Below are positions 39,605 to 55,278 of a stretch of 64,000 nt of DNA, piece by piece; the first letter of the stretch is position 1; each line of letters starts with the position of its first letter. Origin of the DNA: Streptomyces sp. DH-12 (GTDB lineage: Bacteria; Actinomycetota; Actinomycetes; Streptomycetales; Streptomycetaceae); contig NZ_PPFB01000001.1 in assembly GCF_002899455.1 (NCBI RefSeq), positions 3,254,501-3,318,500 on the forward strand, read 5' to 3'. The position numbers and the translations under genes were made by a program. The notes under the pieces are model-generated. The model saw only the letters and a program-made list of their open reading frames with translations, searched no databases and was not told where the DNA came from.

Positions 39605-40930
39605 ATGACCCAGCCACCGCCGGCCCCGCCGGAGTACCCCGAGCCGGCCGGCCGGCCCGCTCAGCCCGGAGCGGCCCAGGTCCCGCCGCAGGCGCCGCCC
39701 TGCCCGCAGCCGCCCGGCCCGGCCACCCCGCCGTACGTCCCCCAGCAGGCCGCCCCGCCCCCCTGCCCCACGAGCCCCGGCGCGCAGCCGCCCCCCTGCC
39801 CCGCAGGCCCTGGCCCGCAGCCCCCGCAGTACCCCACGTCCGCTCAGGCCCCCCAGTACCCCGCGGCCGGCCCCGCCCCTCAGTACCCGGCGGCCCCCCA
39901 GCCCCCGTACCCGCACGCGGCGGCTGCCCCGCCCCCGTACCCCCGGGCCGCGGAGGTCCCGCCGCCCGGCTCCCCGCTCCACCCGCACCACATCGACACC
40001 GGGCGCCGCGGGCGCGTCCACGTCTCGAACCAGCAGCGGCACACCGACGCCACCGCCTTCGGCAACCTGCTCCTGCACCTGCCGAACTTCCTGTGCAGCC
40101 TGGTCGTCGTCGCCCTGGTCTCGCTGGTCTTCGGCGACCTGGGCTTCCTGGTGATACTCGCCTGGCTGGCCAGCGGCGCACTCGTGTTCCACCGGCCCAC
40201 CGAGAGCGCCCTCGCACGCCATCTGCTCCGTCTGCGCTACCCCACTCCGCAGGAACGGGCCGCACTCGAACCGGTCTGGCGCGAGGTCACCGCCCGCGCC
40301 GGCGTCGAGGGCCGGAACTACGAGCTGTGGGTCGAGGACAGCGACAGCCTCAACGCGGTCGCCGCGGCCGGACACATCGTCGGCGTCACGAGCTTCGCCC
40401 TCAACCGGCTGCCCAACGGCGAGCTGGCCGCCGTCATGGCGCACGAGCTGGGCCACCACGTCGGCGGGCACGCCTGGTCCGGGCTGCTCGGCTACTGGTA
40501 CGCGCTGCCCGGCCGGATCGCCTGGCGGCTGCTGCGCGCCGTCACCGGCTTCCTGTTCCACGTGTCGCGGGCGTTCTCCTGCATCGGCGTCGCCTTCTTC
40601 GGCCTGTGCGTCGGCGGCATCGCCTTCGCCACCATCAGCACCCTGTACGGTCTGCCGCTGCTGCTCCTGGGCATGCCGTACGCCCTCGCCGCCGTCGGCC
40701 GCCGCTCGGAGCTGCGCGCCGACCGGCACGCGGCGGCGCTCGGTTTCGCGCCGATGCTGGCGGCCGTGCTGGAGAAGCTGCACCAGCAGGAGCAGGCGCA
40801 GCTCGCCGCGGCCGGCCAGGGCGGCGGCGAGCGGATGACCGGGACGGCGGCGAGCAGGCTGCTGTCCTCGCACCCCGACTACCACACCCGGCTGCACCAC
40901 CTGCGGCAGTACCTCCAGCCGTCCCGCTGA
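39605..40930 (+). CDS. M48-family (HtpX-like) membrane zinc peptidase
   Basis: 441 aa. The first 120 residues are Pro/Gln/Tyr-rich. Two membrane helices lie near 145-190. The catalytic domain holds AVMAHELGHHVGG (H280, E281, H284), two more membrane helices near 310-355, and SELRADRHAAALG with the third zinc ligand E369. HtpX-type enzymes cleave membrane proteins on the cytoplasmic face. The ATG at 39605 has GAAGGA upstream. It follows the PycTM gene by 44 bases and shares with it and the SPFH gene a proline-rich segment. It may process or control the membrane effector (inference). Confidence 0.88.
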   Translation: MTQPPPAPPEYPEPAGRPAQPGAAQVPPQAPPCPQPPGPATPPYVPQQAAPPPCPTSPGAQPPPCPAGPGPQPPQYPTSAQAPQYPAAGPAPQYPAAPQPPYPHAAAAPPPYPRAAEVPPPGSPLHPHHIDTGRRGRVHVSNQQRHTDATAFGNLLLHLPNFLCSLVVVALVSLVFGDLGFLVILAWLASGALVFHRPTESALARHLLRLRYPTPQERAALEPVWREVTARAGVEGRNYELWVEDSDSLNAVAAAGHIVGVTSFALNRLPNGELAAVMAHELGHHVGGHAWSGLLGYWYALPGRIAWRLLRAVTGFLFHVSRAFSCIGVAFFGLCVGGIAFATISTLYGLPLLLLGMPYALAAVGRRSELRADRHAAALGFAPMLAAVLEKLHQQEQAQLAAAGQGGGERMTGTAASRLLSSHPDYHTRLHHLRQYLQPSR

Positions 40931-40982
40931 AGCCGGGACCCGCCGGAGTCAGACCCTCCGGTCCGGGACCCGCCGGACCGGG

Positions 40983-41513
40983 TCAGCCCAGGGGCGCCAC
41001 CGCGGCCAGCAGACCGACCAGCCCCAGGAACATCACCCAGCCGGCCACCGACAGCCAGCCCAGCACCAGCCCGGTCAGCGCCATCCCGTCGCCGCTCTCG
41101 CCGGTACGGCGCATCTCCGACTGCGCCATGTGTCCGAGGATCACGGCCGGGAGCCCGGTGAGGCCGCCGGTGACCACGCACAGCACCCCGCACACCAGGG
41201 ACCCGACCGCCTTGCCGTTGGTGCGGGGCTGCGGCCGGGGCAGGAACGCCGGCGGGACGGGGCCGTGGGGCGTCATCGGCTGGGGCATCGGCCCCTGCGG
41301 CAGATCGGCCACCAGCAGGGAGAGCTCGCCCACCGTGCGCGCGGAGTAGGCGCGCGCGACACGCTTCTCGAACTCCGGGTGGTCGAGGCGGCCCTCGCCG
41401 TACCCGGCGCGCAGCACGTCCACCGCGCGCTCGCGGTCCGCGTGGGAGGCCAGCATCGACGGCACGCCGGGTCCCTGCAGGGGAGGGCCCTGCCACGGAG
41501 TCGGATACGACAC
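40983..41513 (-). CDS. DUF1707 / DUF4190 membrane protein
   Basis: 176 aa. An N-terminal DUF1707 domain (SHADRERAVDVLRAGYGEGR, then LDHPEFEKRVARAYSARTVG) is followed by a Pro-rich linker. Two membrane helices of DUF4190 type follow (GSLVCGVLCVVTGGLTGLPA and MALTGLVLGWLSVAGWVMFL). The GTG at 41511-41513 is chosen with GGGGAGG 6 bases before it. DUF1707 proteins are common in actinobacteria and have no assigned function. It is convergent with the peptidase gene, so not part of that operon. Confidence 0.88.
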   Translation of the reverse strand: MSYPTPWQGPPLQGPGVPSMLASHADRERAVDVLRAGYGEGRLDHPEFEKRVARAYSARTVGELSLLVADLPQGPMPQPMTPHGPVPPAFLPRPQPRTNGKAVGSLVCGVLCVVTGGLTGLPAVILGHMAQSEMRRTGESGDGMALTGLVLGWLSVAGWVMFLGLVGLLAAVAPLG

Positions 41514-41630
41514 GGCTGCCTCCCCAGGGCCCGGGACGGACGATCCCAGTATGAGCGTTTCACCCACTTGAACGCAGCACACGGGGCGTTCGGTTCCACG
41601 GTGTCCCGAGGCCGCGCACCCCCGGACACG

Positions 41631-41669
41631 CCGCAGGGCGGCCACCCCGTACGGGTGACCGCCCTGCGG
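41631..41669 (-). terminator. rpoBC terminator
   Basis: CCGCAGGGCGG (41631-41641) pairs with CCGCCCTGCGG (41659-41669), with a further CACCC/GGGTG pair inside. It lies 15 bases beyond the rpoC stop. Confidence 0.88.
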
Positions 41670-41683
41670 TTCAGGCGACTCGC

Positions 41684-45595
<3,912 letters not shown>

Positions 45596-45654
45596 TATGC
45601 GTCAATCCCTCTCAGGGTCGTAAGTCTTGGGGTCTGATACGGGGGTCCTGGGGC

Positions 45655-45682
45655 GGGCGGCCCGGGGTTCACCGGGCCGCCC
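45655..45682 (-). other. rpoB-rpoC intercistronic hairpin
   Basis: GGGCGGCCCGG (45655-45665) and CCGGGCCGCCC (45672-45682) form a perfect 11-bp stem with a 6-base loop, 9 bases after the rpoB stop. There is no T-run after it; a processing or pausing element is possible. Confidence 0.75.
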
Positions 45683-45690
45683 CACTCCCG

Positions 45691-49206
<3,516 letters not shown>

Positions 49207-49339
49207 TACGCGCGTACCGGCCCCCCACTGGGCGCAGAGACGGACATTCCAGGTCGGAAGTGATCCGGTCGTCCATGCTCGAGTGAGGGCATGCCCCTGG
49301 TGACGGGCAGGGGACAGCTAACAGGCAGCGCAAAGGGTC

Positions 49340-49368
49340 AGTGTAGCCACTTGGCCCACTGATGTCCA
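49340..49368 (-). promoter_or_regulatory. rpoB promoter
   Basis: On the minus strand: -35 TGGACA (49363-49368), 17-bp spacer, -10 TACACT (49340-49345). This matches the HrdB-type consensus, and transcription would start near 49333. Confidence 0.72.
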
Positions 49369-49659
49369 GTGCGGTGTACGAGACCGGGTGGAGGCCCTCG
49401 TTGTCATCAACTCCTGCGGCAAGGCGCTGCCCTCAACGCACGGTGATACTGCCCTCTTTGCCGTCGATCCATGCCTCGGATTCGGATCCTTGTGACGACG
49501 CGTCCTGAGAATTGCGCGCTGCGTGCGGTTCGTCAAGGGCTCCCCTTGCCCGAACCGCGGCCGTCCGGCTCATCTCCGCGGCCCTCGGAGGCACAACGAA
49601 GATCACCATACCCCCCGCCGTCCCGGGTGCAAGGCAGCCGCCGCCGACCCCCCGGTACG

Positions 49660-49733
49660 CCGAAGAGCGACCACCCGGATGGATGATCGCTCCTCGGTGC
49701 TTGAGCGTTACACGCCCCGAGGGGCGCGTGACG
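49660..49733 (-). terminator. rplL downstream stem-loops (terminator or attenuator)
   Basis: Reading from rplL, the first stem uses 49706-49718 and 49721-49733 (13 pairs with one mismatch, 2-base centre). The second pairs 49660-49670 with 49687-49697 (one mismatch). In bacteria the rplL-rpoB junction often carries an attenuator that sets the ratio of ribosomal protein to polymerase. Confidence 0.65.
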
Positions 49734-49756
49734 GATCCCTGCGGACCCGGAAGGTC

Positions 49757-50146
49757 TTACTTGACCTCGACGGAGGCGCCGGCGCCCTCGAGGGCCTCCT
49801 TGGCCTTGTCGGCGGCTTCCTTGTTGACCTTCTCGAGGACCGGCTTCGGGGTGCCGTCGACGAGGTCCTTGGCCTCCTTCAGACCCAGGGAGGTCAGCTC
49901 GCGCACGACCTTGATGACCTGGATCTTCTTCTCGCCGGCACCGGTGAGGACGACGTCGAACTCGTCCTTCTCCGGCTCGGCCTCGGCGGCGGCGCCACCG
50001 GCGGCACCACCGGCGACGACGACCGGGGCGGCCGCGGCGGCGGTGACGTCGAACTTGTCCTCGAAGGCCTTCACGAACTCGGAGAGCTCGATGAGGGTCA
50101 TCTCCTCGAACTGGGCCAGCAGCTCGTCCTGGGTGAGCTTCGCCAT
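49757..50146 (-). CDS. rplL: 50S ribosomal protein L7/L12
   Basis: L7/L12 (129 aa) forms the stalk that recruits translation factors. The N-terminal dimer helix ([20 protein letters not shown]), the Ala/Gly-rich hinge (residues about 38-60) and the factor-binding C-terminal domain ([20 protein letters not shown]) are all present. ATG at 50144-50146 with GGAAGGACC upstream. It follows rplJ by 114 bases. Confidence 0.98.
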   Translation of the reverse strand: MAKLTQDELLAQFEEMTLIELSEFVKAFEDKFDVTAAAAAPVVVAGGAAGGAAAEAEPEKDEFDVVLTGAGEKKIQVIKVVRELTSLGLKEAKDLVDGTPKPVLEKVNKEAADKAKEALEGAGASVEVK

Positions 50147-50260
50147 GATGGCGGTCCTTCCACTAAATCGGCAGGTGCCGGGTGTACTGGGTGAGGCGGG
50201 CGTTACTCGGGCCCGCATCGGCCCTCACCTCATGCGGCGAGGACCGGAAAGCGAGCCGAA

Positions 50261-50791
50261 TTACTCGGCACCGCCCTGCTCGTCCTGCTTGGCACGGAGC
50301 GCGTCCACGGTGCGGACGAGCTTCGACGGCAGCGCCTGGAAGACGGAGGCAGCCTGGGACTGCTTCGCCTTGAAGGCACCGGCCAGCTTGGAGAGCAGCA
50401 CCTCGCGGGACTCGAGGTCCGCGAGCTTCTTGATCTCGTCGGCGGACAGCGCCTTGCCGTCAAGGACACCGCCCTTGATGACGAGATTCGGGTTGTCCTT
50501 GGCGAAGTCACGAAGACCCTTCGCCGACTCCACCGGGTCACCGGTGACGAAGGCGACCGCCGTCGGGCCAGCGAAGAGCTGGTCGTCGAGCGTGATCCCG
50601 GCCTCGTTGGCCGCAATCTTGGTCAGCGTGTTCTTCACCACGGCGTACTGGGCGTTCTCACCGAGCGAACGACGCAGCGTCTTGAGCTGCGCCACGGTGA
50701 GACCGCGGTACTCGGTCAGCACGGCGGCGTTGGAGCTGCGGAACTTGTCCGTCAGCTCGGCAACCGCGGCAGCCTTGTCGGGCCTCGCCAT
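50261..50791 (-). CDS. rplJ: 50S ribosomal protein L10
   Basis: L10 (176 aa) anchors L7/L12 dimers to 23S rRNA and, with them, represses its own mRNA. It starts [20 protein letters not shown] with GGAGG upstream and contains [16 protein letters not shown]. The C-terminal helix for L12 dimers is present (residues about 135-176). Confidence 0.98.
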   Translation of the reverse strand: MARPDKAAAVAELTDKFRSSNAAVLTEYRGLTVAQLKTLRRSLGENAQYAVVKNTLTKIAANEAGITLDDQLFAGPTAVAFVTGDPVESAKGLRDFAKDNPNLVIKGGVLDGKALSADEIKKLADLESREVLLSKLAGAFKAKQSQAASVFQALPSKLVRTVDALRAKQDEQGGAE

Positions 50792-51030
50792 AGAGCCTCG
50801 GCCTCCTTCCGGGTGATTCGGACCGCGCGGACCCGAAGGAGGACTGGGGAAAACGAAACGCCCCGGGCGCAGGCGCACGGGGCGAAGCTCAACCGGTTCT
50901 CCGCGCCTCGCGGCGGCGGTCTCCCGGGAACTCTTCCACTGTCACCTGCGCGGGTCGTCCGCAGTTCAGCGGATCCTTCGGCCACCGCGCCCTCTTACGA
51001 GCGCACGGCAACGACCAGCGGTCTTTGGCT
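50792..51030 (-). promoter_or_regulatory. L10 (rplJ) leader RNA
   Basis: About 240 nt of 5' leader before rplJ. It includes a stem CGCCCC...GGGGCG at 50859-50884 and several other short stems. L10 leaders that bind the L10-(L12)4 complex are widely conserved in bacteria; the position and length here agree. I cannot verify the kink-turn by eye. Confidence 0.6.
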
Positions 51031-51038
51031 TCCGTGGA

Positions 51039-51068
51039 AGCGTACGCGACCGGATCGGCGTGAGGCAA
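51039..51068 (-). promoter_or_regulatory. rplJ promoter
   Basis: On the minus strand: -35 TTGCCT (51063-51068), 18-bp spacer, -10 TACGCT (51039-51044). The -10 hexamer is identical to that of the rpsL promoter. Confidence 0.6.
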
Positions 51069-51079
51069 ATCGGCCGATC

Positions 51080-51119
51080 GGGGGCTTCCGGCGCGGGGTG
51101 TGACGCGCCGGAAGCCCCC
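51080..51119 (-). terminator. terminator of lipoprotein gene
   Basis: Perfect 16-bp arms (GGGGGCTTCCGGCGCG 51080-51095 / CGCGCCGGAAGCCCCC 51104-51119) with an 8-base loop, starting 8 bases beyond the stop codon. It insulates the rplJ promoter just downstream. Confidence 0.92.
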
Positions 51120-51127
51120 GTCGGGAA

Positions 51128-52051
51128 CTAGGCGGCCGAGCCGGCGCCCGCGCCCAGCGACTCCAGCTCCTTCAGCATCTCCATGAAGTCGAAGGTCTCG
51201 CCGGCCGGCGGGGCCTCGACGTCGACCTCGGCGCCGTAGTCCGAGAAGTGCGAGGTCATCTTCATCGTGCCCTGGGCCGTGGTCATGCCGACGACCATCT
51301 TGGCCGGGTAGTCGTCCTCGTCGACCCAGATCTCGGTGTCGTAGCCCTTGAGGCCCGTCTTCTTCATGTTGGCGACGAGCTGCTCGCGCTCCTGCTCGGT
51401 GAAGAGGCCGTCGAGCGCCTCGTTGGCGTCGAGCATCTCCTCGACGCTCAGCGTGCCCTTGTAGTGCTGCGTCTCGACGCCGTCGACCTTCTCGGGGCCG
51501 ACGTGCTTCAGGCTCGGCGACCCGAGCAGCACGGCGAGCTGCCGGGCCGGGTCCTGGTTCATGTTCTCCAGGCTGCTGGTCATCTGCTTCCGCAGCTCCG
51601 CGTCCCCGGACGCGTCCGCCATCGCGCCGAAGTCCATCTTCATCCAGCGCTTGCCGTCCATCTGGGCGGCCTGCGCGGCGCCCATGTCCATGTACAGGGC
51701 CTCGTCCAGCATGATCATGCGCACCTGCTCGGGTGCGTCGGGGGCGCCGGCGGTGAAGGCGGATCCCTTCATCGTGACGTCCATGACCGCCGGGTCCCAG
51801 CCCTGCACGCCGGACACCTCCATGGTGCCGCCGCCCCCCATGCCGGACGGCATCGCGATGGTCATCCGCACCTTCGAGGACTTCGCCTCCGAGGTCTTCT
51901 TGAAGGCGGCCTGGAGCACCTCGGCCGCCTCCGTCTGCGTCTGCGCCCCGGCCTTCCCCCCGTCGTCACCGTCCTGGCATCCCGCGAGACCCGTGACGAC
52001 CGCCGCGGCCGTCAGACAGACACCCGCGCGCTTCCATGCGGCCATGACCAT
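51128..52051 (-). CDS. secreted lipoprotein, LppX/LprAFG-like
   Basis: 307 aa. A signal peptide ends in a lipobox (TGLAGC, lipidated Cys25), followed by an Asp/Gly linker. The mature part has the pattern of LppX/LprAFG-type lipoproteins: AAFKKTSEAKSSKVRMTIAM, an MDVTMKG strand, ALYMDMG, and a closing EIWVDEDDYPAKMVV segment. Related proteins in mycobacteria carry lipids to the envelope; in Streptomyces the role is unknown. It stands between rplA and rplJ in its own unit, bounded by terminators on both sides. ATG at 52049-52051 is chosen; a second ATG lies six bases in. Confidence 0.85.
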   Translation of the reverse strand: MVMAAWKRAGVCLTAAAVVTGLAGCQDGDDGGKAGAQTQTEAAEVLQAAFKKTSEAKSSKVRMTIAMPSGMGGGGTMEVSGVQGWDPAVMDVTMKGSAFTAGAPDAPEQVRMIMLDEALYMDMGAAQAAQMDGKRWMKMDFGAMADASGDAELRKQMTSSLENMNQDPARQLAVLLGSPSLKHVGPEKVDGVETQHYKGTLSVEEMLDANEALDGLFTEQEREQLVANMKKTGLKGYDTEIWVDEDDYPAKMVVGMTTAQGTMKMTSHFSDYGAEVDVEAPPAGETFDFMEMLKELESLGAGAGSAA

Positions 52052-52129
52052 CAGATTCCCACCCCTGCTGTATCGCTGTGCTGTGCGTGATCGCTGTGAA
52101 CGGTAGCCCACGCCACCGACACAGGCGTA

Positions 52130-52177
52130 CGAAAAACCCGCCCCCGCGCCCGGATCGGGGGCGAGGACGGGTTTTCG
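52130..52177 (-). terminator. rplKA terminator
   Basis: Nested pairs AAAACCCG / CGGGTTTT and GCCCCCG / CGGGGGC form a stem, followed on the RNA by GGGUUUUUC. A classic intrinsic terminator 40 bases beyond rplA. Confidence 0.9.
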
Positions 52178-52216
52178 ACGCGTGCGCGCACCGGCCCGTC
52201 GGCCGGCTCACCCGGC

Positions 52217-52942
52217 TCAGACGGCGGCCGGGTCCTCCTCGACGAGGAGGTTGCGGGTGCGGTTCGGGTCGAGCGGAACGCCGGGGCCCATCGTGGTGCT
52301 GATGGCGGCCTTCTTGATGTAGCGGCCCTTCGCGGCGGACGGCTTCAGACGGAGGATCTCCTCCAGGGCCGCGCCGTAGTTCTCCACCAGCTTGGTGTCG
52401 TCGAACGACGTCTTGCCGATGATGAAGTGCAGGTTCGCGTGCTTGTCGACACGGAACTCGATCTTGCCGCCCTTGATGTCGTTGACAGCCTTGACGACGT
52501 CCGGGGTCACGGTGCCGGTCTTCGGGTTCGGCATCAGACCACGGGGACCGAGCACGCGGCCGAGGCGGCCGACCTTGCCCATGAGGTCCGGGGTGGCGAC
52601 GACGGCGTCGAAGTCCAGACGGCCCTTCGACACCTCGTCGATCAGCTCGTCGGCGCCGACGATGTCGGCGCCCGCGGCGCGTGCGGCCTCGGCACGGTCA
52701 CCGGTCGCGAAGACCAGGACCCGGGCGGTCTTACCGGTGCCGTGCGGGAGGTTCACGGTGCCACGGACCATCTGGTCGGCCTTGCGCGGGTCGACACCCA
52801 GACGGAAGGCGACCTCGACGGTGCCGTCGAACTTGGTCGTGGACGTCTCCTTGGCGAGACGGACGGCCTCGAGCGGGGCGTACAGCTTCTCCCGGTCGAT
52901 CTTGGCGTCCGCAGCGCGGAGAGACTTGCTGCGCTTGCTCAC
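52217..52942 (-). CDS. rplA: 50S ribosomal protein L1
   Basis: L1 (241 aa) forms the mobile stalk at the E site and represses the L11 operon in E. coli. It contains [17 protein letters not shown] near residues 133-149 and the closing [14 protein letters not shown]. It follows rplK by 82 bases. Confidence 0.98.
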   Translation of the reverse strand: MSKRSKSLRAADAKIDREKLYAPLEAVRLAKETSTTKFDGTVEVAFRLGVDPRKADQMVRGTVNLPHGTGKTARVLVFATGDRAEAARAAGADIVGADELIDEVSKGRLDFDAVVATPDLMGKVGRLGRVLGPRGLMPNPKTGTVTPDVVKAVNDIKGGKIEFRVDKHANLHFIIGKTSFDDTKLVENYGAALEEILRLKPSAAKGRYIKKAAISTTMGPGVPLDPNRTRNLLVEEDPAAV

Positions 52943-53024
52943 TGAAAGCTCCTGTGCGTTCGAGGAGTCGTGGTCCGGGCCGAGCAGGCCCTGCCACTAC
53001 TGCTTGGCTTGACGGGGGTGGAGG

Positions 53025-53459
53025 TCAGCCCTCGACCGTGACGCCCATGGAACGGGCGGTGCCGGCGATGATCTTCTCGGCGGCGTCCAGGTCGTTGGCG
53101 TTGAGGTCGGGCATCTTGGTGGTGGCGATCTCACGGACCTGGTCACGCGTGATCTTCGCGACCTTGGTCTTGTGCGGCTCGCCGGAGCCCTTCTCCACGC
53201 CCGCGGCCTTGAGGATCATCTTGGCGGCCGGCGGGGTCTTGGTGATGAAGGTGAAGGAGCGGTCCTCGTAGACCGTGATCTCCACCGGGATGACCCAGCC
53301 GCGCTGCGACTCGGTCGCGGCGTTGTAGGCCTTGCAGAACTCCATGATGTTCACGCCGTGCTGACCCAGCGCGGGGCCGACCGGCGGGGCCGGGTTCGCG
53401 GCACCGGCCTGGATCTGGAGCTTGATGAGCCCCGTGACCTTCTTCTTCTTGGGAGGCAT
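53025..53459 (-). CDS. rplK: 50S ribosomal protein L11
   Basis: L11 (144 aa) forms the GTPase-associated centre and is needed for RelA activation. The thiostrepton-relevant N-terminal prolines are present ([20 protein letters not shown]). ATG at 53457-53459 with AGGACCC upstream. It is first in the rplK-rplA pair. Confidence 0.98.
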   Translation of the reverse strand: MPPKKKKVTGLIKLQIQAGAANPAPPVGPALGQHGVNIMEFCKAYNAATESQRGWVIPVEITVYEDRSFTFITKTPPAAKMILKAAGVEKGSGEPHKTKVAKITRDQVREIATTKMPDLNANDLDAAEKIIAGTARSMGVTVEG

Positions 53460-53531
53460 GGCTCTCCGGGTCCTTTCGATTCGGGTCCTGCCGGCGTCCC
53501 GGGGACAACCAGGACGCAGGCATACCGCACA

Positions 53532-53560
53532 ACGATAACGGGTATAGATGCGCGGCCAAA
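53532..53560 (-). promoter_or_regulatory. candidate rplK promoter
   Basis: On the minus strand: -35 TTTGGC (53555-53560), 17-bp spacer, -10 TATCGT (53532-53537). Its -35 overlaps the T-run that ends the nusG terminator. Confidence 0.45.
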
Positions 53561-53608
53561 AACCGCGCAGGTCAGACAAACGCGCGAGCGTTCGCCTGAC
53601 CTGCGCGG
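53555..53608 (-). terminator. nusG terminator
   Basis: Perfect 13-bp arms (CCGCGCAGGTCAG 53563-53575 / CTGACCTGCGCGG 53596-53608) are followed on the RNA by GGUUUUUGG. A strong intrinsic terminator 29 bases after nusG. Confidence 0.92.
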
Positions 53609-53636
53609 AAGCGGTGTATCAGCCGGTCCGGAAGGG

Positions 53637-54464
53637 CTAGTTCTTCTGGATCTGGTCGAAGGAGAGCTCGACCGGCGTCTCACGGCCGAAGATCTCCACC
53701 AGGCCCTTGACCTTCTTGGAGTCGGGGTTGATCTCGTTGATGGTCGCCTGGAGCGTGGCGAACGGGCCGTCGGTGACGGTGACCGAGTCGCCGACCTCGA
53801 AGTCCAGCACCTGGACCTCGACCTTGCGCTGCGGCGCCGGCTTGCCCTCGGCCTCGGCGGCCTCGCGGGCGGCCTTCTCCTCGGCCTCCGGGGCGAGCAT
53901 CTTGACGATCTCGTCCAGCGTCAGCGGGTACGGGTCGTAGGCGTTGCCCACGAAGCCGGTGACGCCGGGGGTGTTGCGGACGACGCCCCAGGACTCGTTC
54001 GTCAGGTCCATGCGGACCAGGACGTAGCCCGGGAGCTTGTTCTGCTTGATCGTCTTGCGGTCGCCGTTCTTGATCTGGACGACCTCTTCCTGCGGCACCT
54101 CGGCCTGGAAGATGTAGTCCTCGACGTTCAGCGAGACGGCGCGCTGCTCGAGGTTGGTCTTCACGCGGTTCTCGTAGCCCGCGTAGGTGTGGATCACGTA
54201 CCACTCGCCGGGCAGGGACCGCAGTTCCTCGCGGAGCTTCTCGACCGGATCGCGGTCGTCCTCCGGCTCGGCCTCGGCCTCGTCCGCGGCCTCGGCGACC
54301 TCGTCCTCCGCGGTCTCGCCGTCGGTGGTGCCGGCAGCCTCGGCCTCGGCGGAGGCCTCGGTGTCCTCGACGTCCGCGCCCTCGACGGCGGCGAGCGCGT
54401 CCTCGGCGGACTCGGCCCCTTCGCCGTAAGGCTCGACGGCGTCGTTCACGTTCGGGTCAGACAC
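53637..54464 (-). CDS. nusG: transcription termination/antitermination factor NusG
   Basis: 275 aa. NusG binds the polymerase clamp and couples it to Rho or to S10. After an acidic, Ala/Glu-rich N-terminal extension (residues 1-85, usual in streptomycetes) comes the NGN domain ([20 protein letters not shown], then [10 protein letters not shown]). The KOW domain follows ([18 protein letters not shown]), and then [19 protein letters not shown]. It lies 80 bases after secE. Confidence 0.98.
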   Translation of the reverse strand: MSDPNVNDAVEPYGEGAESAEDALAAVEGADVEDTEASAEAEAAGTTDGETAEDEVAEAADEAEAEPEDDRDPVEKLREELRSLPGEWYVIHTYAGYENRVKTNLEQRAVSLNVEDYIFQAEVPQEEVVQIKNGDRKTIKQNKLPGYVLVRMDLTNESWGVVRNTPGVTGFVGNAYDPYPLTLDEIVKMLAPEAEEKAAREAAEAEGKPAPQRKVEVQVLDFEVGDSVTVTDGPFATLQATINEINPDSKKVKGLVEIFGRETPVELSFDQIQKN

Positions 54465-54544
54465 GGTGGCTGCTTCTTCCTGGATACATGGGGGTGGAAC
54501 ATGCGAAAGGAGCGCCGGGTACCTCGGCGCTCTTCGCTCGGGGA

Positions 54545-54814
54545 TCAGCCGAAGACGTACTTGGCGGCGTGGCTGAGGCCATAGTCGATCAGAGTGATCA
54601 GGCCGATCATCAGGACCACGAAGATGATCACTGCGGTCGTGTACGACGTCAGCTGGTTGCGCGTGGGCCAGACGACCTTGCGGAGCTCCGCGATGATCTG
54701 GCGGTAGAAGAGCGCGAGACGCTTCAGGGGCCCCTTCTTGGCCCGCTTGCCGCCCTTGCGAGGCTTCTTCTCCTCGGCATCAGGCATGTCGATGGAGCCC
54801 ACGGCGTCCGTCAC
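54545..54814 (-). CDS. secE: preprotein translocase subunit SecE
   Basis: 89 aa. The short actinobacterial SecE with one membrane helix ([20 protein letters not shown], residues about 61-80) and the preceding amphipathic motif [17 protein letters not shown]. It forms the SecYEG channel. It begins [17 protein letters not shown] and lies 108 bases downstream of tRNA-Trp. Confidence 0.97.
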   Translation of the reverse strand: MTDAVGSIDMPDAEEKKPRKGGKRAKKGPLKRLALFYRQIIAELRKVVWPTRNQLTSYTTAVIIFVVLMIGLITLIDYGLSHAAKYVFG

Positions 54815-54922
54815 TCGTCCTCACCTGATTCCGGGTCGTGGCCGTGCCGCGCCCGGTTTGAGCCGCACGGCGGTGCATTGCTGTACGTACATGCGCACAC
54901 ATCCTGGCGAAGGTGTGTGTAG

Positions 54923-54995
54923 CAGGGCCGGAGGGACTTGAACCCCCAACCGCTGGTTTTGGAGACCAGTGCTCTACCAATTGAGCTACGACCCT
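54923..54995 (-). tRNA. tRNA-Trp (anticodon CCA)
   Basis: 73 nt. Acceptor arms AGGGTCG / CGGCCCT pair with one G-U. The anticodon stem-loop CTGGTCTCCAAAACCAG gives CCA. The T-loop GGTTCAAGTCC is present and the discriminator base is G. The CCA end is not encoded. Upstream of secE, the usual place in bacteria. Confidence 0.97.
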
Positions 54996-55080
54996 TTGTG
55001 CGTCCCCCAACGTACCGCATCCGGCCGGAAGCGTGGTGTGCACCGGCTGAGCGCGGGCCGCTGAAGGCCAACGAGGTGAG

Positions 55081-55110
55081 AGTGTACGTGTTCCTGGGCC
55101 GGGCGTCGAA
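55081..55110 (-). promoter_or_regulatory. candidate tRNA-Trp/secE promoter
   Basis: On the minus strand: -10 TACACT (55081-55086) with TTCGAC 18 bases upstream (55105-55110). Transcription would begin near 55074, about 80 bases before the tRNA. The -10 equals that of rpoB. Confidence 0.5.
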
Positions 55111-55278
55111 CAGAAAGTGCCTGAGAGGGACCGCACCGGCCGCGGAACGGCCGGTGATCGTCCTGGCCACGCCGCCCTCGGACGCGCGAACCGGACTGGT
55201 GTTCCGCCCTTGCCCGGTGCTGCTCAGTCCGTGAAACCGCTGTGCCGACCGTGTTTCGCGTCTGGAACGATGGGCCTC

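Larger units (their letters stand above)
49207..49756 (-). promoter_or_regulatory. rplL-rpoB intergenic region
   Basis: 550 bp without a gene. From the rplL side it holds two stem-loops (49660-49733), then unremarkable sequence, then a good promoter (49340-49368) and about 130 nt of rpoB leader. A weaker pair, TTGACG (49531-49536) and AATTCT (49508-49513), is also possible. The rpoBC genes can therefore be expressed apart from rplJL. Confidence 0.7.
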
